DNA of 12,810 nt. Origin: Comamonas sp. GTDB lineage: Bacteria > Pseudomonadota > Gammaproteobacteria > Burkholderiales > Burkholderiaceae_C. How positions within the stretch are numbered: position 1 is the first letter of the stretch; every line of letters begins with the position of its first letter. Under the pieces are notes generated by a model. It was not told the DNA's origin. It saw only the letters and a program-made list of their open reading frames with translations, and did no database searches. Of this stretch, positions 8,319 to 12,810 are shown one piece after another. The stretch lies in NCBI GenBank assembly GCA_019236485.1, contig JAFAIY010000593.1:1-12810 (forward strand), read 5' to 3'. Made by a program: the position numbers and the translations under genes.

Positions 8319-9794
8319 ATGGGTTTGTTGAGTCTTTCTATCTGGGTGCCGATCGCCTTCGGCGCCCTCCTGCTGGCCTTTGGCCGCGAAGGGCAGGCCA
8401 GTGCGGTGCGCTGGCTGGCCCTGATCGGTTCGCTGATCGGCTTTGCGGTGACCATTCCGCTGATCACGGGCTTCGATACCACGACGGCGAATATGCAGTT
8501 CGTGGAGAACGCGCTCTGGATCGAGCGCTTCAACATCCACTACCACCTGGGCGTGGATGGCATCTCCATGTGGTTCATTCCGCTGACGGCCTTCATCACC
8601 GTGCTGGTGGTGATCGCTTCGTGGACCAACATCACCGAGCGCGTGAACCAGTACATGAGCGCGTTCCTGATCCTCTCGGGTCTGATGATCGGTGTGTTCG
8701 CGGCACTGGACGGCATGCTGTTCTACGTGTTCTTCGAAGCCACGCTGATCCCGATGTATCTGATCATCGGCATCTGGGGCGGCCCGAACAAGATCTACGC
8801 GGCTTTCAAGTTCTTCCTCTACACCTTGCTGGGCTCGCTGCTCACGCTGGTGGCCCTGATCTATCTGTACACCCAGTCGGGCGGCAGCTTCGAGATCCTG
8901 GACTGGCACAAGCTGCCGCTGTCCGGCACGGCGCAGACGCTGATCTTCTTTGCCTTCTTCGCGGCCTTCGCCGTGAAGGTGCCCATGTTCCCGATGCACA
9001 CCTGGCTGCCCGATGTGCACGTGGAAGCGCCTACCGGCGGTTCCGCCGTGCTGGCCGCCATCATGCTGAAGCTGGGTGCCTATGGTTTCCTGCGTTTCTC
9101 GCTGCCCATCGCTCCCGATGCCGCACATGAGTGGTCCGGCCTGATCATCACCCTGTCGCTGATCGCCGTGATCTACGTGGGCGTGGTGGCCCTGGTGCAG
9201 AAGGACATGAAGAAGCTGGTGGCTTATTCGTCCGTGGCCCACATGGGCTTCGTGACCCTGGGCTTCTTCATGTTCAACGACCTGGGCATCTCCGGTGGCC
9301 TGGTGCAGATGATTGCCCACGGCTTTGTCTCGGGCGCCATGTTCCTGTGCATCGGCGTGCTTTACGACCGCGTGCATTCGCGTGACATCGCTGCCTACGG
9401 CGGCGTGGTCAACACCATGCCCAAGTTCGCGGCCTTCGCCCTGCTGTTCGCCATGGCCAACTGCGGTCTGCCCGCCACGGCCGGCTTCGTCGGCGAGTGG
9501 ATGGTGATCCTGGGCGCCGTGCAATACAACTTCTGGATCGGCCTGGGCGCTGCCACGGCCCTGATCTTCGGTGCCGCCTACACGCTGTGGATGTACAAGC
9601 GCGTGTACCTGGGTGCCGTGGCCAACGACCATGTGGCCGAACTCAAGGACATCGATTGCCGCGAGTTCCTGGTGCTGGGCGTGCTGGCCGTGGCCGTGCT
9701 GGTCATGGGCCTGTATCCCAAGCCCTTCACGGATGTGATGGATGTGTCCGTGGCTGAGCTCATCAAGCATGTGGCTGTGAGCAAGCTCAACTGA
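8319..9794 (+). CDS. nuoM: NADH-quinone oxidoreductase subunit M (NuoM), antiporter-like proton pump
   Basis: The 491-residue ND4-type subunit, the middle of the three antiporter-like pumps. Essential family residues are present: Glu140 in VFFEATLIPMYLIIG (E. coli Glu144), Lys220 in AVKVPMFPMHTWLPD (E. coli Lys234) and Lys251 in AAIMLKLGAYGF (E. coli Lys265). The VQKDMKKLVAYSSVAHMGF segment is also clear. It is hydrophobic throughout, consistent with about 14 helices. Length is normal (E. coli 509). It lies 16 bases after nuoL with a good ribosome site. Confidence 0.97.
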   Translation: MGLLSLSIWVPIAFGALLLAFGREGQASAVRWLALIGSLIGFAVTIPLITGFDTTTANMQFVENALWIERFNIHYHLGVDGISMWFIPLTAFITVLVVIASWTNITERVNQYMSAFLILSGLMIGVFAALDGMLFYVFFEATLIPMYLIIGIWGGPNKIYAAFKFFLYTLLGSLLTLVALIYLYTQSGGSFEILDWHKLPLSGTAQTLIFFAFFAAFAVKVPMFPMHTWLPDVHVEAPTGGSAVLAAIMLKLGAYGFLRFSLPIAPDAAHEWSGLIITLSLIAVIYVGVVALVQKDMKKLVAYSSVAHMGFVTLGFFMFNDLGISGGLVQMIAHGFVSGAMFLCIGVLYDRVHSRDIAAYGGVVNTMPKFAAFALLFAMANCGLPATAGFVGEWMVILGAVQYNFWIGLGAATALIFGAAYTLWMYKRVYLGAVANDHVAELKDIDCREFLVLGVLAVAVLVMGLYPKPFTDVMDVSVAELIKHVAVSKLN

Positions 9795-9818
9795 CCAGAC
9801 TGAAACGAGAGACACGAG

Positions 9819-11312
9819 ATGATTGACAACATCAGCTGGCTGGCGATCTACCCGGAGATCACTCTCCTGGTCATGGCCTGCGTCATTGCCTTGGTGGACC
9901 TGGGCGTGAAAAGCGCCCGCCGCACCGGCACCTATGTTCTGACCATGCTCACCCTGCTTGTCGTGGCGGTGATGCAAGGCATGTATGCCGCTAGCGGCAA
10001 TACCTTCTACGGCTGGGGCAACATGGTTGTCTCCGACGCCATGGGCAACTGGCTCAAGTGCTTTGCCACCATCGCCATGATGGTCACCATGGTCTACGGC
10101 CGGCCCTATGCCGCCGACCGCGACATGCTGCGCGGCGGCGAGTTCTTCACGCTGTCCATGCTGGCTCTGCTGGGCATGTTCGTCATGATCAGCGGCAACA
10201 ACTTCCTGGTCCTGTATCTGGGCCTGGAGCTGCTGACCCTGTCCAGCTACGCGCTGGTGGCACTTCGCCGCGACCACACCGTGTCCGTCGAAGCCGCGAT
10301 GAAGTATTTCGTGCTGGGCGCCATGGCTTCGGGCTTCCTGCTGTACGGCATGTCCATGCTCTACGGCGCGACCGGCTCGCTGGATATCGGCGAAGTGTTC
10401 AAGGCCATCAACTCCGGCCAGATCAAGCACCAGGTGCTGGTCTTCGGTCTGGTCTTCGTGGTCGCGGGTCTGGCCTTCAAGCTGGGCGTGGTTCCCTTCC
10501 ACATGTGGGTGCCCGACGTCTACCAGGGTGCTCCCACGGCCGTCACGGCCCTGATCGGCGGTGCGCCCAAGCTGGCCGCGTTTGCGATCACCATCCGCCT
10601 GCTGGTGGACGGCCTGCTGCCCCTGGCCATCGACTGGCAGCAGATGCTGATGGTGCTGGCCGTGTGCTCGCTGCTCGTGGGTAACCTCGCGGGTCTGCAG
10701 CAGACCAACCTCAAGCGCATGCTGGCCTACTCGACGATTTCCCAGATGGGCTTTGTGCTGCTGGGCCTGATGTCGGGCGTGGTCGACGGCAAGGTGGACC
10801 CTGCCACCGTCGAGAACGCCTACAGCTCGGCCATGTTCTATGTGGTGACCTATGTGCTGACGGCGCTGGCTTCGTTCGGCGTGATCCTGCTGCTGGCCCG
10901 CGAAGGCTTTGAAAGCGAAGAGATCGCCGACCTGGCCGGCCTGAACCAGCGCAGCCCGCTGTATGCCGGCGTGATGTCGATCTGCCTGTTCTCCATGGCC
11001 GGTCTTCCTCCGCTGGTCGGCTTCTATGCCAAGCTGTCCGTGCTGCAGGCCCTGGTGGCTTCCGGCAGCAGCCTGTACATCGGTCTGGCGGTGTTCGCCG
11101 TGATCATGTCGCTGATCGGCGCCTTCTATTACCTGCGCGTGGTCAAGGTCATGTACTTTGATGCTCCAATCACCGCTACCAGCGTGTCCGCCTCCCTGGA
11201 CGTGCGCGTGGTGCTGACCATCAACGGTGCGCTGGTTCTGCTGCTGGGCATTCTGCCCGGCGGACTGATGGCCTTGTGCGCTGACGCCGTCGTGCGTGCC
11301 CTGGCCTCCTGA
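9819..11312 (+). CDS. nuoN: NADH-quinone oxidoreductase subunit N (NuoN), antiporter-like proton pump
   Basis: The 497-residue ND2-type subunit, the antiporter-like pump nearest the quinone arm. Glu137 in [15 protein letters not shown] (E. coli Glu133), Lys221 in [15 protein letters not shown] (E. coli Lys217) and Lys251 in [10 protein letters not shown] (E. coli Lys247) are all present, as is [20 protein letters not shown]. Multiple hydrophobic segments fit the 14-helix fold. Length is normal (E. coli 485). It begins 24 bases after nuoM, with a GAGAGA stretch at 9807-9812 as a likely ribosome site. It is the last nuo gene and is followed 8 bases later by a strong terminator hairpin. Confidence 0.97.
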   Translation: MIDNISWLAIYPEITLLVMACVIALVDLGVKSARRTGTYVLTMLTLLVVAVMQGMYAASGNTFYGWGNMVVSDAMGNWLKCFATIAMMVTMVYGRPYAADRDMLRGGEFFTLSMLALLGMFVMISGNNFLVLYLGLELLTLSSYALVALRRDHTVSVEAAMKYFVLGAMASGFLLYGMSMLYGATGSLDIGEVFKAINSGQIKHQVLVFGLVFVVAGLAFKLGVVPFHMWVPDVYQGAPTAVTALIGGAPKLAAFAITIRLLVDGLLPLAIDWQQMLMVLAVCSLLVGNLAGLQQTNLKRMLAYSTISQMGFVLLGLMSGVVDGKVDPATVENAYSSAMFYVVTYVLTALASFGVILLLAREGFESEEIADLAGLNQRSPLYAGVMSICLFSMAGLPPLVGFYAKLSVLQALVASGSSLYIGLAVFAVIMSLIGAFYYLRVVKVMYFDAPITATSVSASLDVRVVLTINGALVLLLGILPGGLMALCADAVVRALAS

Positions 11313-11320
11313 CGACGAAC

Positions 11321-11351
11321 GCGGTGAGGGCTGGAGCCCTCGCCGCTTTTT
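11321..11351 (+). terminator. Intrinsic terminator after nuoN
   Basis: An 11-bp stem, GCGGTGAGGGC (11321-11331) with GCCCTCGCCGC (11336-11346), has one G-T (G-U in RNA) pair and a 4-base TGGA loop. It is followed directly by five T (11347-11351). This is a classic rho-independent terminator and most likely ends or attenuates the nuo transcript before the two downstream genes. How complete termination is cannot be told from sequence. Confidence 0.85.
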
Positions 11352-11353
11352 CT

Positions 11354-11357
11354 AGGA
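11354..11357 (+). promoter_or_regulatory. Likely ribosome binding site of the DUF2818 gene
   Basis: AGGA, 10 bases before the GTG at 11368. An in-frame TAG at 11353-11355 rules out any earlier start. An ATG at 11358 directly abuts this site but is out of frame and meets TAG after two codons, so GTG at 11368 is the real start. Confidence 0.5.
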
Positions 11358-11367
11358 ATGGCTTAGC

Positions 11368-11673
11368 GTGTCTATTACCGCTTCTATCTGGCTCATCATC
11401 TTGGCTGCCCTTGTGGCAGCCAATTTGCCTTTTATCAACCAGCGTCTGGCCATCGTCGGCCCCGTCATGCCGGGGCGCAAGCCGCTGTGGCTGCGGCTGA
11501 TCGAGATGCTGGTGCTGTATCTGCTCGTGGGCGGGCTCGGCATGCTGCTGGAGCACCGTGCGGGTCAGAATTCTCCCCAAGGCTGGGAGTTTTATGCCAT
11601 CACTGCTACGCTGTTCCTGACGCTGGCATTTCCCGGCTTTGTGTACCGCTACCTTGTTCATCGCAAGGGCTGA
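11368..11673 (+). CDS. DUF2818 family small membrane protein
   Basis: A 101-residue hydrophobic protein starting with GTG. Three likely membrane segments are visible: about residues 6-22 (SIWLIILAALVAANLPF), 44-62 (LIEMLVLYLLVGGLGMLL) and 76-96 (FYAITATLFLTLAFPGFVYRY). A polar loop with PGRKPLWLRLIE lies between the first two, and the C-terminus is basic (HRKG). I recognise it as a DUF2818-type protein, a family I recall directly downstream of nuoN in beta-proteobacteria; its function is unknown. The location suggests a role tied to complex I, such as an accessory subunit or assembly aid, but that is inference. A terminator separates it from nuoN, so its expression may depend on readthrough or on an unseen promoter. 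The DUF1178 gene follows after 9 bases. Confidence 0.85.
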   Translation: MSITASIWLIILAALVAANLPFINQRLAIVGPVMPGRKPLWLRLIEMLVLYLLVGGLGMLLEHRAGQNSPQGWEFYAITATLFLTLAFPGFVYRYLVHRKG

Positions 11674-11682
11674 GTTGCGCTC

Positions 11683-12177
11683 ATGAAAGTGCTTGATCTT
11701 CATTGCCCGGCAGGCCATCTCTTCGAGGGCTGGTTTGCGTCGGAAGATGATTTTCAAAGCCAGCTGCAGCGCCGGCTGGTGCAATGCCCCGTGTGCGGCG
11801 ACAGCCAGGTGAGCAAGCGCCTGAGTGCACCGCGTCTGAATCTGGGCGCCCAGCCGCCCAGGGCCGTGACCCAGCCCCAGGAAGCGCAGCCGCCCAAACG
11901 GGCGCCCATGCCCGAAGTTAGCGCCGAGGCGCGCGAGCGGCTGCAAGCCATGCAGGCGGCCTGGATACAGTGGTCGCGCAAGGTGGCGGAAAACACCGAA
12001 GACGTGGGCAAGAAGTTCGCCGAGGAAGCGCGGCGCATCCACTACGGCGAAACCGAGGAACGCGCGATCCGCGGCCAGACCAGCCCCGAAGAGGCCGTCG
12101 AGCTGCTGGAAGAGGGCATAGGCGTGCTGCCTCTGGTCCTGCCGGAATCCGCGGGCGGTGGCGGCAGCCTGCAATAG
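11683..12177 (+). CDS. DUF1178 family protein, putative zinc-ribbon-like
   Basis: A 164-residue soluble protein resembling the DUF1178 family. The N-terminus has HCPAGHLFEGWF (Cys8, His12) and then CPVCG (Cys35, Cys38), a spacing that suggests a small zinc-binding domain of the kind in putative regulatory proteins. KRLSAPRLN follows. A Pro/Ala/Gln-rich linker covers about residues 55-78. The helical remainder (about 80-122, with ERLQAMQAAW and EARRIHYGE) leads to the family-like TSPEEAVELLEEGI and the end segment GVLPLVLP. Function is unknown. It starts 9 bases after the DUF2818 stop, without a strong ribosome site, so the two are probably co-transcribed. A terminator follows its stop. Confidence 0.85.
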   Translation: MKVLDLHCPAGHLFEGWFASEDDFQSQLQRRLVQCPVCGDSQVSKRLSAPRLNLGAQPPRAVTQPQEAQPPKRAPMPEVSAEARERLQAMQAAWIQWSRKVAENTEDVGKKFAEEARRIHYGETEERAIRGQTSPEEAVELLEEGIGVLPLVLPESAGGGGSLQ

Positions 12178-12191
12178 AACCCGAGTCCCGA

Positions 12192-12227
12192 AAGGCCGGC
12201 ATGGCTACATGCCGGCTTTGTTGTTTT
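12192..12227 (+). terminator. Intrinsic terminator after the DUF1178 gene
   Basis: A perfect 9-bp stem, GCCGGCATG (12195-12203) with CATGCCGGC (12208-12216), has a 4-base GCTA loop. Outer A-T and G-U pairs can extend it, and it is followed by the T-rich run TTTGTTGTTTT (12217-12227). It lies 14 bases after the stop codon and very probably ends the DUF2818-DUF1178 transcript. Confidence 0.85.
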
Positions 12228-12233
12228 CACGCT

Positions 12234-12322
12234 TTTGATAGCTGTCAGCGCCTGTAGCGTCTTTGTTTTACGTTGAAAGCAGCTTGTATCAGATGCCTGG
12301 AAAGCGCAGCCAGCTTATCAAA
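12234..12322. repeat. Imperfect palindromic repeat element (about 89 bp)
   Basis: The left arm TTTGATAGCTGTCAGCGC (12234-12251) is matched by the inverse of 12304-12322 (GCGCAGCCAGCTTATCAAA), with 16 of 18 positions identical and one extra base, around a 52-base centre. The TTTGATAGCTG..CAGCTATCAAA end pattern resembles a palindromic intergenic repeat I recall as common in Comamonadaceae genomes. It would form a long hairpin if transcribed. Only this copy and a partial one at 12513-12533 are in the window, so the dispersed nature is inferred. Confidence 0.55.
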
Positions 12323-12512
12323 CGATAGCGTTCCATTTGCTGCTTTGTCGCTGTGTGGATTTTTCGGCGACAAACACCAAGCATATTTGCCGCGGCAGGG
12401 CTAGTAACCCAGTTCGGGCTCCGGGTATTGAGGGGCTACGGGTTTACCTTGTCAGGGTCTGGCCCGGTGCCTGCCTGGCGTCGCTCCAGCAGCGCCGCAT
12501 GGATTGTCAAAA

Positions 12513-12533
12513 TTGATAGCGCTAGGCGCTGAC
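12513..12533. repeat. Possible solo fragment of the same repeat family
   Basis: TTGATAGC (12513-12520) repeats the left-end sequence at 12235-12242. The adjoining AGGCGCTGAC (12524-12533) is the exact inverse of GTCAGCGCCT at 12244-12253. The same two words therefore recur together in altered arrangement. The segment is short, so chance or rearrangement cannot be excluded. Confidence 0.35.
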
Positions 12534-12810
12534 CCATAGTCTGTTTGGAGCATGTTGCGCGCCTGGGAACGACCCAGGGCTGGGGTGCTGATGTCGGTCT
12601 GCTTCGCCGCGCATCGTTGCTGCCGAGTGTTAGCGCATGCTTGTCGCATGGCTCGCATATCTACTGGCCCATCAGGGAAAACATGAGCATGGTTTGCCGG
12701 CAGACCTAGGAGTTTCCCCCTGCGGCACTGCAACATGGCGGCCCAAGATGCCAGACCAAGAGGGAGGGTGCGTCGCAAGCCGCGTCCTGTCATTTGTTTT
12801 GCAGCACTCA

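Larger units (their letters stand above)
12228..12810. other. Gene-free intergenic stretch to the window end
   Basis: No recognisable gene was found on either strand. Base use is less G/C-rich and lacks the third-position bias of the upstream genes, especially before about 12400. It contains the palindromic element at 12234-12322, an 8-bp hairpin TTTGTCGC/GCGACAAA (12344-12351 with 12367-12374, 15-base loop), a 6-bp hairpin CCTGGG/CCCAGG (12562-12567 with 12573-12578) and the partial repeat at 12513-12533. One minus-strand reading frame of 113 codons (12452-12793) has no ribosome site or family resemblance, and I do not call it a gene. No convincing promoter, tRNA or known structured RNA was seen. 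Confidence 0.6.

Noticed and set aside
6257..8536. Minus-strand open frame of 759 codons opposite nuoL
   Set aside because: Same shadow effect. The translation is a low-complexity mix of His, Asp, Glu, Gln and Gly without recognisable domains, while the plus strand encodes intact NuoL.
8292..10502. Minus-strand open frame of 736 codons opposite nuoM and nuoN
   Set aside because: It spans two well-defined genes and their junction and has shadow-type composition. No independent evidence of coding.
12406..12444. AACCC..GGGTT inverted pair with a GTTCGGGC segment resembling a tRNA T-arm
   Set aside because: No acceptor stem, D-arm or anticodon arm could be fitted around it. The 5-bp match is within chance for GC-rich DNA.
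12513..12544. Possible sigma-70 promoter (TTGATA, 18 bases, TAGTCT)
   Set aside because: The -10 half matches the consensus at only three positions, and the -35 half belongs to the repeat fragment. No gene start follows within the window.
12452..12793. Minus-strand frame of 113 codons in the terminal intergenic region
   Set aside because: No ribosome site before the ATG, no recognisable family, mixed composition, and it runs through the repeat fragment at 12513-12533. Kept only as an item to search, not as a gene.

Overview
The window is almost entirely the distal two thirds of a 14-subunit-type respiratory complex I (NADH:quinone oxidoreductase, nuo) operon. All genes are on the + strand: the 3' end of nuoE, then complete nuoF, G, H, I, J, K, L, M and N, followed by two small conserved genes (a DUF2818-type membrane protein and a DUF1178-type protein) and about 630 bases with no convincing gene. 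High GC with strong G/C preference at third codon positions, the order nuoEFGHIJKLMN followed by a DUF2818 gene, the mitochondrial-like NuoG lacking the N7 cluster, and a palindromic repeat ending in TTTGATAGCTG all suggest a beta-proteobacterium of the Burkholderiales, probably Comamonadaceae (Comamonas/Delftia/Acidovorax group). The genus is inferred, not proven.

Layout: 1-123 nuoE tail; 120-5216 nuoF, G, H and I (NADH-oxidising flavoprotein, Fe-S chain, quinone-site membrane subunit, connecting ferredoxin-like subunit); 5251-11312 nuoJ, K, L, M and N (proton-translocating membrane arm); 11321-11351 a strong intrinsic terminator hairpin; 11368-12177 the DUF2818 and DUF1178 genes; 12192-12227 a second intrinsic terminator; 12228-12810 a gene-free stretch with an 89-bp imperfect palindromic element, a solo half of a similar element and several small hairpins.

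How the genes work together: NuoE and NuoF take electrons from NADH via FMN. NuoG and NuoI relay them through Fe-S clusters to quinone at the NuoH/NuoB/NuoD interface; nuoA-D are presumably just upstream, outside the window. NuoH, J, K, L, M and N carry the chain of charged residues that couples this to proton pumping. Three junctions (E/F, G/H, J/K) are ATGA stop-start overlaps and the other gaps inside nuo are 11-34 bases, so the genes form one transcription unit. No promoter is visible for it here.

This is core-metabolism sequence and I see no undescribed defence, mobile or biosynthetic system. The points most worth checking are the exact replacement of all four N7 cysteine positions in NuoG, a His/Asp-rich loop in NuoL, the terminator separating nuoN from the two uncharacterised downstream genes, and the palindromic repeat element after them.
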